The notes under the pieces were generated by a model. The model saw nothing but the letters and a program-made list of their open reading frames with translations. It made no database searches and was not told the DNA's origin. Shown in pieces: positions 21,879 to 33,010 of a stretch of DNA of 64,000 bases; position 1 is the stretch's first letter; the number at the start of each line of letters is the position of its first letter. This DNA is from Grifola frondosa (Eukaryota > Basidiomycota > Agaricomycetes > Polyporales > Grifolaceae): assembly GCA_001683735.1 (NCBI GenBank), contig LUGG01000022.1:496001-560000 (forward strand), given 5' to 3'. A program made the position numbers and the translations under genes.

Positions 21879-24803
21879 TCACCGAGTTCTCTGCGTTCCC
21901 GCCATCTGGTTACCAAGACCCTGAGAAAATCGAGCACCCCGTCCCCCACGCGCACCTATCCAAAAGAATGAGTACAGAGTCGCAGATAGAATAGCAATAC
22001 ATACCCCGTACACCACCACGATTCCTCTCGCCACGTCCTCTCCGCTCCTGTGTCTGCTCACCACGCTTGTCACCTTTGCCTCCATCCGCCCTGTCAGTCC
22101 ATGTGGCTGTAACGCCGAGTTTAAGATCAAGCGCCTTCTCGTTCTGTTCGACCATGCTGGCCACTTTATCCGCTAGCGTCTGCGCCAATTGCTGTGCGCG
22201 CGAGAGCTCAATGCGGTGGAACACGATAACACCAGCAGATTGATCTAGCGACGCTGAGAGCTCTTCGTTCCAGATCATCTTGGAGACAATCGAAGTAACA
22301 GCGCGGAGCGGCAACGAGAACGTCCGCGAGAGGAGCGACAAAGATAAAGTGCTGTAGTGTGGTGCATAGGTGAACAGGTAGGTACGCAAACCTTCCTCTT
22401 GAATGCGCCTTAAATTAAGTGTAAGATTGAAGCAACACGCTCCGAGCCATAAATCAACTTACTTTGCCAACATCTCCTTTACCGATGTGCACTCCGGCAT
22501 CAGGCTCCAGATCTTGATGCTTTGAATCAGGTCTCGGCACTTTTCCCACTCCCCATTCTGTAACGCCTTGCTGGCTTGCATGATATGGTCCCTGGTACTC
22601 TCCGGAGGACCGGTAAAGACCTGCCGGTCAGCAAAGTCCAGCAAACGACGGAAAGACTTTGAGATAGCCTTCCGCTTCTGCTCCTCCGAGTCGATACTCG
22701 CTAGCAGAGGAATCTCCACAAGCATGCTAGAGACTAGGAACGCGGCTTCCAGCAATTCCGTGTTGATATGCATATGGAAGGGCAGCTGGCGTTGACGTTC
22801 CGCCTTCTCCTGTTCCGGCGTGAGCACCTGATAGCGCTGCTGGTGTACGCCCTGTGCAAGGAGCTCCTTAACACGCTGCGTCGCGAAGATATCCTGCAGA
22901 GTCGCCTGTGACTCCTTAATCAAACCACACCGGAATGCACTCAAGCCCAGTTGCACGACAGTTCGGTTATAGAGAATCTGGGTTGCGACGTCGGCGGAGT
23001 AGATTGATTCTTGGAGATGGGACATCAGGAGCATATCGCGAGCAGTGTGGAAGTCGTTGTGCAACGCGAAATGATAGACATGACAGAGCATAGCACGGGT
23101 GCGGAGGAGTGAGTTGCCGGATTTGTACAGGAAGACGCAGAGGGAGTGTATAAGAGTGGAAGTCTCGCCTTCGGCGGATAGGACAACGGAAGGTTTGATA
23201 TCAGAGGATGCGACTGCCGCTTCGAGTGCGAAAACCACAGGGTCCGGCTGCGGACGATTGAGAACGCATACAATGATACAGAGACGTCAGCATACCTTTG
23301 AGTATATGTGTTCCAACCGCCGCATGATTACACGCCCTAGAGGCTCCTCCTGTTTGTTCTTCTCGTACAAGGCTTGTGCACGACAGATTGTGCAATAAAG
23401 GCCTTTCTCGTCCTTTAGCCGGTCGACATATTCGGTTCCATGAGGATCGATGTTTTGGAGGCTCTTGGTGAATTCATCATCCAAACGGTCCACAAAACTA
23501 ATGACACTGCCCCTAATCCGCACAACACCATCCTTTTCTTGAGAGGGAGAGCGTTCTGCGAGTTCGTCATAGTCTTCAGTGATTTCCTGAATGGCGTATG
23601 CGGGCTCCGCAATGACGATGGATATCAATTGGTCGACTTCACGTTGGGCGGATAGCCATAGGTCTATGGGCATATGCGTGGAGATGGAAGAGTTGTAGTC
23701 AAAGCGGGATGAAACGAGGGCAAGCAGGACACGGATGCGCTGGTACGATGTAACGGAAACCTCCAGCAATTTTTCGAGGATACGGATTTGCTCCGACCTG
23801 TCGGTGTTCTATGTCGATAGTTAAAACACAACTAGTAGCTACACAAAAGAAGAAATGCTAACCTTTTTACCACGAGCCTCTTGAACCAGTTGGAGGTTCT
23901 TGAAGATACCATCGGCGGTGAATGACATAGCCTTCCCACCCTTACCGACTGTTGTGAAGTCTTCGCCCTCCTCATCCTCACTTGACGGCTTCCTAGCTTT
24001 CTTGACCTTGGAAGGTGCCACAGGCTCAGGTTGAACAGAAATAGTATACTCCCGCTCGAACGCCTCCGGATCCCTGGAGAAATTTCAGAAACGACTTCGA
24101 CATAGAGACAGCACTGGCCACTAACGGTCTGGAACTGTTTGATCTCCTTCTCATGCTCTTTAACGATCTTCTTTACTTTCTGCTTCATTGCAGTCAGAGC
24201 ACGCGCATTGCTCGCATTCATCTTTTTCTTGGCCTCCTTCTCCTTTGCTACTGCCGTGTTCAAGGAAGACTCGAGGCCTGCTAGAGTACGGATGTAGAAG
24301 GCGGGTACGGGCTCCGCAACGTTCTGCTGTCTCTGCACCATGCGGACCAGTTTGTCGAACTCTGATGACGGTGAGTCTCACAGTCGACCATTCCATGACA
24401 TACACATACCATTCGAGATTGCGACCCAGTCGTTGATTTTGAGCGCATTGTCCATAATTTTGCCCGTCGCCTCCATCTCATCCAACCGCTTATCCCTCGC
24501 GCTTTTTACCACGCGCTTCACCTCCTCGTCGCTGTCCTCCTCGTCGGACGAACCTGTGCGCAGGAAGCGCGACTTCTTCTTCTCCTTCGCCTCTTCCGCA
24601 TCTGACATCTCGCTTTCCTCCTCGCTCTCTGAAGACTCCTCCTCCTCGGAACTGGAGTCGCCTGCCCTCCGGAGGAAGCGGGATCCGGCGGGTTTGGCCT
24701 CGGATTTGGGTGCTGCCGTCTCGTCATCGCTGGACATGAGCTCCTCCTCCGAGGATTCGCTCTCGCTGTCAGAGTCGCCCGCTTGCCTGAAGAATCGTGA
24801 CAT
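21879..24803 (-). CDS. NIP1: Translation initiation factor eIF3 subunit C
   Basis: Core PCI subunit of eIF3, cytosolic. Exons (minus) 24803-24410, 24361-about 24115 or 24126, 24073-23863, 23808-23296, 23247-22463, 22408-22005, 21955-21879; about 876 aa. N-terminus has the eIF3c hallmark: repeats of SRFFRQAG / SRFLRRAG / SRFLRTGSS separated by acidic Ser runs. Then IMDNALKINDWVAISN, the central TPR-like helices, and the PCI domain with GLRTYLFTYAPHYSTLSL and KMIWNEELSASLDQ. The C-terminus is RG-rich (RGGRGARF), an RNA-binding tail. The exon 2/3 junction is uncertain: the strong donor GTTAGT leaves the frame one base off, whereas a weaker GTGCTG donor 11 nt downstream keeps it; one surplus G at 24071-24074 is the other explanation. 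Confidence 0.94.
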
Positions 24804-25122
24804 GGCTTGTGTCAAGTGTTTGGATGGGGCCTGAACGTCGTCGAAGGGCTAAGTAGAGAATGAGTGAATCACTCTGAGTAAGTACAGTCAAGTCTGACGG
24901 TGCCGCCAAAAAATTGAGTTTCGGGCCTTGCCATAGTCTGACGCGCACCAGGCACATCCCCAGTCACCGAAAATTCCTAAAGCAGTAATGCTCTCGACAT
25001 CAGATCTCAGAAGGCGCTCCTGAAATATTTGTCATATTGTACGGTGTATGGTACAGAACGACCAAGTGGAAGTTGATTACTACATGTACATTTATGCACT
25101 TCTTATTCTGGCTTGCTCAGGC
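24804..25122. promoter_or_regulatory. eIF3c promoter region and 3' flank of OM14-like gene
   Basis: 319 bp between the eIF3c start and the stop of the next minus-strand gene. No coding sequence seen. Confidence 0.4.
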
Positions 25123-26111
25123 TCAATGGTGTGTCCTACGGTAGCGCTCGGCGACATATCTGTGAAAGATATTGATTGTTAGTAGAAGCATGTGGGAGTA
25201 GACCGGATTTTGCTTACCCTTCACCTGACCAGAGTGTGAGCAGACCGATAGAAATGGCAGACACTGTACGTGTGTCCCAAGAAGGTTTGTTCCAGTTTGC
25301 ATAGGCGAAGAATCCAAGTGTTCCCAGAATGCCAGCGTTCACTGCAAACCATTGTTCATTCCACGAGACATATGGAGAAAATAATGGACACGCACGGAGA
25401 CCGAGCAGACCACCAAGGACGCCTGGACGGAGGATGTGTTCACGAGCGCAACGATAGATAAGGGCCCCATCTTCCTTGGCCTTGCGTTCCTCGTGCTGTC
25501 CTGCTGGGGTCTTACTGTAACGCTCTGCAGCGTAACACTCGGCAGATGCAAGGGTGAGGGTAACAGCAGCTGTGGAGGCGATGACTTTGGCATCACGCCG
25601 GAGGTGGGGCTTGGTATAGAAGCAGTAGGCAGCACCGGAGATGAGACCGATGTTTACTGAATGGAAGATGAGTGATGAAGTGTGTGAAAGAGAAACGAAA
25701 AGGAGGCTCACGAAGGCCAACGAAACCGCCCGCAACAGCAGGGCGGAAGAGATGGCGTTTGGTGAGGTTCCAAAGGTAGATCCCCTCCTGCTCAGCTTCG
25801 TGCGCGTATTTCTTGGCCTTGTGGTGCTTGGCATGCTTATGGTCTCCGGAAGGAGGGAGATCAGCATCTGGCTGAATGTGTGCTTCGGAGGTGAGGGTCT
25901 CGGGATGGGCCTTGAAGTCGGGAGAGACGATATTTAATTTTGCGGCATCATCGGCGATGTTATCGGCGGTAGGAGGGTCAGTGTTGAAGAGTGCTTGATC
26001 TGGATGGGGCTTGTGAATGAGGTTAGGTTGAGACCAAGGGGAATTCTGGATGATGGATACCTGCTGAGAAGGGGACGGGATGTTCTGAGCGGCAACAGAG
26101 GCATACGACAT
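25123..26111 (-). CDS. OM14-like mitochondrial membrane protein
   Basis: Exons (minus) 26111-25712, 25656-25396, 25341-25218, 25159-25123; 822 nt, 273 aa. The first 100 residues are polar with TTP/TADNIADD sequence. Three repeats follow of a helix plus membrane segment: GIYLWNLTKRHLFRPAVAGG, then ALIYRCAREHILRPGVLGG, each leading into a Gly-rich hydrophobic stretch (NIGLISGAAYCFYTKP; NAGILGTLGFFAYANW). A short tail, YVAERYRRTHH, echoes the internal ECYAAERYSKTPAG. Such [RP]GV[LA]GG...N[AI]G repeats fit the fungal outer-membrane OM14 family; the name is from memory of the family pattern. Two membrane-adjacent exon ends split the same Leu codon, suggesting repeat duplication with its intron. 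Confidence 0.65.
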
Positions 26112-26273
26112 GATGTGGGGAACGTTGACTGCGGGGCGGTGTGGTGTGCAGAAGATATAGTCAGATATATAGACGAGACGGGGCGGAGAGGGTGATCTGG
26201 GTAGGACTGGGGCTGGTGGGGCGGTGGCTAGCGGCCGGGTATAAGTACTCCTACGCTATGACATCACATCACG

Positions 26274-27644
26274 TCACATTTCCATAACAGGCAACTGCAC
26301 GACAATCCCGTCACGTGAGAGCGCATCTTCGACGAAAAAGGAGTGGGCGCCGGTGTAGTACGCCAGTCCCTCCACCGCTACCCTCACTGCTTCCCATTCA
26401 CGCCCATTCCCCCCCACCAGCTTCGCCTTCTCCACCCCAGTTCCTATGAATCCGCCGCTCTTGTTTTCCGCTTCATCGGCGAGACTCACCAGAGAGTGGA
26501 ACTGGACTGGGCGAGCGAGGCCGAGAGAACCCTTTGTGATGGCAACTGCGACGCGTGCACTGACGCCAGATCCCGTCGGTGATCGGTCGATCTGCTGATC
26601 TGCAAAGAAGCACACTCCCAGCTCTGTAACCTCCTCCACCACGATCACCCCGTATAAATATTCGAGTTCCTTCTCCCGGGGATGCTCAAATAACCCTCTC
26701 CGTCCGCAAATTATCTTCCGCACCGTTGCGGTTGCCTCATCTAGGTCTCTTAGCGTATATTCCCCGCTTCGAAGGCCCTTCGTGAATCCTAGTCCTTGCG
26801 CCGTCACAATCGCGTAGTACGCCCCGCCAAATCCAACATCCACTCGCACCCTCCCCACGTCCAATTTCTTCAGCTGCTTCCATCTCATTTCCGGCGGAAT
26901 AGCTATTTCAACGTTCAGCGCGGACGCAAAGCTCGGCACGCTCACGAACTTCACCCTTCGCGTTCCATCCGAACGAACTCTTCCCGTTTCTGTGTCCTTT
27001 ATCGTCGGCACCTTAACATCCACCACGCCGCACGGCACGTGCAGCCGAAGCTCTGCTACACCATTCTCCTTGTCGTGCACTAGCTGCCTCCGGCGCGGAA
27101 AAACGGCTTCGTCTTGTGTGTCGACCAAAAACCGCCCCAGCGCGATGGTCGCCTGGCCGCACATCGTCGAGTATCCTTCTTTGTAACGCCCAAGGCTTAA
27201 TGGGTATACACAGCCCGACTGCCGTCATTCCGCTCACCATTGTGACAGAATAACACTCCTATGTCCGCTTTCCCGCTCGCTGTTAGCTCGGTTTCTGGTA
27301 CTAATATCGCCCCGTACATCTCGGCATGTCCTCTGGGTTCCCGCATCAAACTATGGCTGTAGTAAGATCGCATTCTCTTGACCATATCAGTTAACACACC
27401 GTTGCCTGATGTGGTCCACTTTCTCTCGCGCATATGTCCTCTTCTCCAACAATGTCCTTCCCTTCAGCGTAGGGTACCCACGTATAATAATGCGTGTTGG
27501 CTGTACATAGGTCAGATCAGTTCTATACCATCGTCATCAATATGAAATACATGCCTCCCCACACGTATGCATGTCGATAGTCTTAATCGTTTCGGTCCCT
27601 TCCAACCCAAACTTTCCTGAGGAAATCTGCTCAAATACATCCAT
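26274..27644 (-). CDS. Trans-3-hydroxy-L-proline dehydratase (proline racemase family)
   Basis: Cytosolic, cofactor-independent enzyme dehydrating trans-3-hydroxy-L-proline. Exons (minus) 27644-27555, 27500-27400, 27356-27238, 27178-26274; 1215 nt, 404 aa. Family blocks: IDMHTCGE/PTRIIIRGYP (split by the first intron), YAREKVDHIR, REPRGHAEMYGA, ADIGVLFCHNGEGYSTMCGQ, DVGFGGAYYA, DRSPTGSGVSAR. The first catalytic Cys is present (about residue 110, MCGQAT), while the second position is Thr (about residue 305, DRSPTGSG); Thr here marks the dehydratase rather than the racemase, which has Cys. The first intron (27501-27554) appears to begin with GC, because only GAG|GCATGT keeps the conserved E-P junction and the phase. 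Confidence 0.92.
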
Positions 27645-28013
27645 GACTAGGTCGAGGGCGGGGGGGATTGATGGACGATGCAGTGCAAGGGTTTATTATT
27701 TTGAGCTTATCGGATTGGTCATGTATTTCTGGGTATCTTAATAGTAGGAAACTAAGATGCGGCTTGTACATTGAATAAGTAGTACGATGGTATGCCAGCG
27801 ATGCAGATATTATGGTATGTAGTGTAAAGAGAAACGAGCTACGCGAAAACAGTATTCCAATGTGCCAAATGCTAAGGATCGTGATGAGTGGTTATCGAAA
27901 TGCACGAAAAATGAGATGAAAGGAGCGTGAGATCGAAGCTCAGCTATAATGTTGGTATAGAAATGGTCCAGGACAAAGAAATGGCACGGATGAATGACGA
28001 CAATCCATCACCT
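27645..28013. promoter_or_regulatory. Upstream region of hydroxyproline dehydratase and 3' flank of CLIP-170
   Basis: 369 bp with no supported coding sequence. It lies 5' of the dehydratase and 3' of CLIP-170, both on the minus strand. Confidence 0.4.
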
Positions 28014-31000
28014 TCAGAACACGTCCAGCGAGTTCGGACAGTTCGCCGCGATGTGTCCTCGCTCCTCGCAGTCTTCGCAAAACAGGTCGGACAGGTTGCT
28101 CGAGATGCTCAAGGACAGGGGCGGGTCTTTCTCCAGCAAGTCGCAGGTAAGGATGTCATGCCCGGTCGTTCGCAAATCTCGCACACCTCTGCGGTGGAGA
28201 GGCCAAGCTCCGCTCTGGCTAGTTTCTTTTGACTCCGCGCGAGCTTCTCTTTCAGCCGTTCAACTTCGGTTTCCAGCTCATCCTGAATTTCAAGTCAGCA
28301 AATGGACTACAGCAGACGGAGAGAGCACACCTCTCGATAGATCTAATAGTAACAAGACATCAGTTGCGATTCGTGCAGATATCTAGCGTTCGCGAACCTT
28401 TGACTCAATCAACGTCTCCAACTCCCCAATTTCCTTGGTCAGCTAGAATTGCGTAGCCAGGGGAGTCACAATCCGTCACCATGTTACCGGAAAGTAAATG
28501 ACGCACGTCATGGACTGTTCGTGCGTTCTTCATCTCTGCATCCATTAGCTTCTTGCGCTGCTGCTCAACCTCGACCTAACAGACCAGATGCATGCACAAT
28601 CGGCATGCACAAACCACGTACTTTAATGGGACCACGTACCTCATACCTCGCCTTCTGCTCTCTGAAACTCTGCCGCAAGGCCTGAACATCATCTGAAACA
28701 GGTGTGGTGGGAGTTTCGTCGCCTGACAATAGCGCCTGCTCCTCACGGAGAATGCTTTGCTCCACATTCTCCTCGAGAACCTTCAAGTCCTATGGAGACA
28801 TTCAGATCAATCATGCACGGCAAGATATAGTAGATATACCTCTCGTAGGAGCTTGTTCTCATTTTCCAACAATTTGCTCCGTTGCGTAGCCGCAGAATTC
28901 TCTTTCTGAAGCTCTTGAACAATATGCCTGGAACCAGTAAGCGTGATGAGAAATTACAGGTTACAACTCGGTCGTCGGACATACTTCAAGCCGGTTATTT
29001 CGTCCCTCGCCGCAGAGAGTTCATGCTTAGAAGGCGACACTGGAGTTTTCATGGATTCAAGACCATTGACCGGTAGGTCACGGTTGAGTTTCTTTCGCAT
29101 CATGTCAAGTTCCGCACTACGTTCATCCATAAGGAGGCGCAAATCTGCCACAGTATTACGCTCATTGGCGAGTTCAGTCTGCCGCTCTTCGCAAAGTTGC
29201 TGCAACTGAACATATCGTGAGCTCGCAAAGCCGCCATAGAGCTTAAGGTACTTACCGTTTGACTATCAGATTGGAGGAGATTGACATATTCGTTCAATTC
29301 CTGGATGGTCTTTTGAGCTTCAATAGCGGCAGGACCATCGCGGCTTTGAGTTTCCGCCAGTTGTTCTTTCAGTTGCGCAATTTCTTCTACCAAGCGTGCC
29401 CGTTCGCCAGAGGATCGTTGAGCCAATTCAGTTAACCTCTCCGATGATTTATTGGCAGGGTCAGATGCGATGCTCTCTAGGTCCTGTGAAACCACAGATG
29501 ATAAATGACAACGCTCCGCGGTAGAATAGATAGGTATACGCACAGCAATCTCATTCCTGAGAGTTTCCACTTCAGCCCGAGCATTCTCCAATGCGACAGT
29601 GTTCTCTCGCAAAGCCTCTTCCATCTCTTCAACACGTTGCCGTGCATGTTCCTCCGACTTTAGCAGCCGCTCCATTTCACTATGACTATCGCTCAGCTCT
29701 TGTCGGATACTATCTTCCCTTTCCTTGTAGCGCTTGATCCGCTCCCCAACGGCTGCTTCTTCCTTTTCAGCTGTCACATGAGCATCTTCGAGGTGATCTT
29801 CCAGGGTGGCTATCTTCTTCTGGAGATGCTGAACCTGGTCGCGTAGCGTCTCGTTATCAATCTCCGCAGCAGATGCGGCTTGACGTGCGAGAATAGCAGG
29901 TGAAGGAGGGACTGTCTGGGTCCTCAATTGCTCCTCTAGGGAAGCAACGAGGTCTTCCAACTCATATCGGCGACTGTCCGCTGCACTAAGACGTTCTTCA
30001 TAAAGAGCGATGGTTTCCTGAGACAAAAATTGAGCAAACGTCGAGGGATATGCTGAAAGCACACGATACCTGACCGGCCTTTCGCAGCTCATCCACTTGG
30101 TCACCCATCCCTCCTATCCTCTTCGAGCTCCGCATAGGCCTTATGAACACGAGCTTCAAGTAACGCAATCTCAGCATTTTTGGCCTTGAGCACTGCGTCG
30201 TTCTCCGTTTGAAGGCCTTCCTTCGTTTCAACCACTGCTTTTAAATGAGCGACCAAGGCTTCCTTGTCATCCAACTTCGATTGGACATCACGGACACGTG
30301 CTTCCCCTTCAATGCGGACCTTCTCGATGTCCAAAGCCGTTTGTTGAGCTGCGCGCTCCAAACTCTCGATCGCCGTCTCACGTTCATTGACCGCACGCTC
30401 GGTGGTTCTGATCAAACCCTCTAGTTCTGCGATACGTGCAGCATTCTGATCTCGCTCTGAAACCAGACGTTCGATTTGACGGCTTGCCTCTTCTTCTGCA
30501 GCATTGGTCGCCGCGCGCAAACGCTGGTTCTCATCCTCTAGGGTGTCTAGCCGACTCTGCAGACGGTCAACCTGACCGTGCAGTTCAGGGACATTGCTTG
30601 ACCCTGTGGAAGCGGAGGAGTCGGGACGAGGGCTCGAGGTAGTCATTCCTGAAAAGAGATCTGCAAGCTTCTCTTGCAAAGCCCGTCCGTTCTGCTCCAA
30701 ATCCGAGAGATGGCCCTCCGATAAGGGTACTGGGTCATTCAGTGAGATAGAACGGTTGGACAATGACTTTGGGGATGGAGATGGTGGAGGAGGCATAGCG
30801 ATAGAACTAGAAACCCTTGGCCGAGGAGTACTGCGAGACTTTGATGGCGTCGTGGACGTTGGTGGCAGCCCGATGCCAACGTTCGACGTGCGTGCTGATG
30901 TCATAGCTTTCGGTGTTTGATATGGCGAGGCAGAGAAAGTGCGAGTAGGTGAAGGGACGCTGCGAGCCGTCTGGATTGAGCCAAATCCGGTAGCACGAGT

Positions 31001-32226
31001 GGGACTACTTGTGCCCGTGGACATCTGAGAGGGGCTAAGAGCACCCGTTCCGCGAGAACTGAGCTGCTTCGCAGTCATACCAACGTATTTAGAGGCGCGA
31101 GAGCCAGGTGTTATGCTCTGCGCGGGCACATTTCGTACTGGAGTCATTGTGGACACGGTGGAATATGATGCGACAGACCGTGCTCGTGCTGTGGGAGTTG
31201 GAAGGCCGGGCGTCTTCCGACCCACGGAGGCAGAAGGAGTGACCCGTCCTTTGCTCAAAGAAGGCGTAATACGACCGTTGGTCACGGAAATTGACGGCGT
31301 TCTGCGACCGTTGGAGGCGGAAGAAGACGCAGAGGGGGTCGTTCTGCCTGTGAGAGAAGGGGTGACCCGGCCACCACGCGACGAAGCAACGGAGGAAGGG
31401 CGAGACATTGGCAAGTGACCAACTGTGGGTGCAGAAAGTTTTGTGGTCGCGACGAAGACGCCGCAATTGGGTGAGCATCTGAAATACTGTTTCCTAATAA
31501 CATAGTTGTTTGAGTAAGATTTGAATCACTTAGGAAGACGAGAAGGTTAAATATTATAACGCATGATTCTGGCAAGATGGTATCTTGAACGAATGGTGTC
31601 CAGCTATGGTGGACAGATCTATATGGTCGAAAATAGGTAGAAAAGAAAACTTACCCATTGACGGTCCCATCATTCTTGCCTTTGCCAGAAAACCCGCCGC
31701 TCAATTCAACGCCAGCCCAATGGCCGGGCTTGCCGTCAATCTCTCCGAGATACCTGAGCACACCCTCGAAGCCCAGCGATTCAATCCTGACATTCTCACC
31801 GAGGTCAAAGGTTTTGCCAGCACGGCTTGTGCTTCTCGCAAAGACATCGGACTGACGACTAAGAGGACGAGCGGAGGGAGTCCTATTGCCAGAAACAATT
31901 GGCCGACTCGGAGCTGAGCTCACAGCAGAGGAGGAAGAAGCGACAGAAGAAGGACGGCCTGCCACAGACCGACGGCCTGCCTGATACGGATGCACGGCAG
32001 ATGAGGGAGAGAGGGATGTAAGAGAAGCATCACTGAGACGGTACTGGGCAGGATCATTAGCCTTGATGGCGTCGGCGAAAGCTCTAGATATGGACTCGTC
32101 ATTGTGCGCAGCGGGGATTTGGTTTGCGCTGGAGGTAGAACGCAACCTACCCGGGGTAGGGATGCTGCTAGCTTTTCCTGGAGTTGGAATTCCAGTAGGT
32201 CGACCTTTGCCTGGCGTGTTCGACAT
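28014..32226 (-). CDS. CLIP-170 family microtubule plus-end protein (CAP-Gly, coiled coil, zinc knuckles)
   Basis: Cytoplasmic linker that tracks growing microtubule ends. Exons (minus): 32226-31655, 31493-30070, 30017-29544, 29483-29256, 29205-28985, 28927-28840, 28789-28640, 28575-28507, 28442-28398, 28342-28331, 28282-28014. CAP-Gly domain at residues 145-210: GFEGVLRYLGEIDGKPGHWA, GKNDGTVNG, then YFRCSPNCGVFV. Next is a Ser/Thr/Pro/Arg-rich basic region with repeated GRxTPS motifs, a coiled coil of about 600 residues, the tail motif ESKIYREDELE, and two CCHC zinc knuckles (CEIC...HDILTC and CEDCEERGHIAANC). Exon 10 is a 12-nt microexon (IYRE). Two one-base indels break the frame: a surplus G at 30109-30111 and a missing G at 28161-28163, just inside knuckle 1. 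Correcting both gives 1183 aa. Confidence 0.93.
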
Positions 32227-32261
32227 GGAGGAACATGCAAGAATTAATATCAGGCTCACCT

Positions 32262-32440
32262 TCAACTTCGCAATGAAGGTCTTCGGGGTCTTTGGCAAAT
32301 CATATTGTGGTGTCCAGGGTCTTGATGCTTCCGCCTCTTCGTGAAGTACTCTCAAGTTGGCTCCAGCCTGCAGGTAGTAGGATAATCCACCGGTGTTGGG
32401 TGACCACTCGTACGTTCGGAGAGAGCCCGTAGCTTTTACA
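32262..32440 (-). other. Orphan protein-like reading frame upstream of CLIP-170
   Basis: About 60 codons read as natural protein (SLRTYEWSPNTGGLSYYLQ, then SRPWTPQYDLPKTPKTF, then IAKLK) and end at a consensus donor AAG|GTGAGC. No ATG lies in frame upstream before stops. It could be a first coding exon whose start lies elsewhere, part of a small gene overlapping the bL34m promoter, or chance. Confidence 0.35.
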
Positions 32441-32506
32441 TCGAAATCACCGAGTCAGTAGCATTCTCTACGATCTTCGTGTTCTCACCTTTCCGTTCTC
32501 ATCAGA

Positions 32507-32878
32507 ATGCCCCGAATCCCTCACTATCTGGTCCGGCTCCTTGCGCGCCCACTGTCTCTGAAGCCCTCGGTTGCTGCCACGCGCGTACCTTCGCTTTTCT
32601 CGCCTCCATCGCTGTGTACACTTCTCCCGCGTCCGATACCGTCTATCATACTCTCCCAGTCCTCTCGCGCCCTCGATCTTCGCCTACACATGCCACATAC
32701 GTCTCCAATCATATCGTTGCTGCAACAAGCGCGGCATACTACTTATGGTTCGGAATATCAGCCTTCACAGCGGAAAAGGAAGCGCAAACACGGCTTTCTT
32801 TCCAGAAAACGTAGTGTTACGGGTCGAAAGATTTTGAGTAGACGGAAAGCCAAAGGGAGACGTTTCTTGTCACATTAA
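32507..32878 (+). CDS. MRPL34: Mitochondrial large-subunit ribosomal protein bL34m
   Basis: Single-exon gene, 123 aa. The last 45 residues are the L34 fold: [36 protein letters not shown], ending in FLSH. The first 75 residues are Arg/Ser/Leu-rich without acidic residues, as expected of a mitochondrial targeting sequence. The ATG at 32507 is the first in frame and begins [15 protein letters not shown]. It is divergent from CLIP-170. Confidence 0.93.
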   Translation: MPRIPHYLVRLLARPLSLKPSVAATRVPSLFSPPSLCTLLPRPIPSIILSQSSRALDLRLHMPHTSPIISLLQQARHTTYGSEYQPSQRKRKRKHGFLSRKRSVTGRKILSRRKAKGRRFLSH

Positions 32879-33010
32879 TTGGCCAAAAGTCGAGGCTTGT
32901 GTCCTTGTGAGTTGCATAGTTTAAGCCTCACACATACCGAGTGCTCAAGTACCTCCCCCTGCAGACATGTCTGTGCAACGTATATAATCATAAACAGTAG
33001 AGATGCTACA

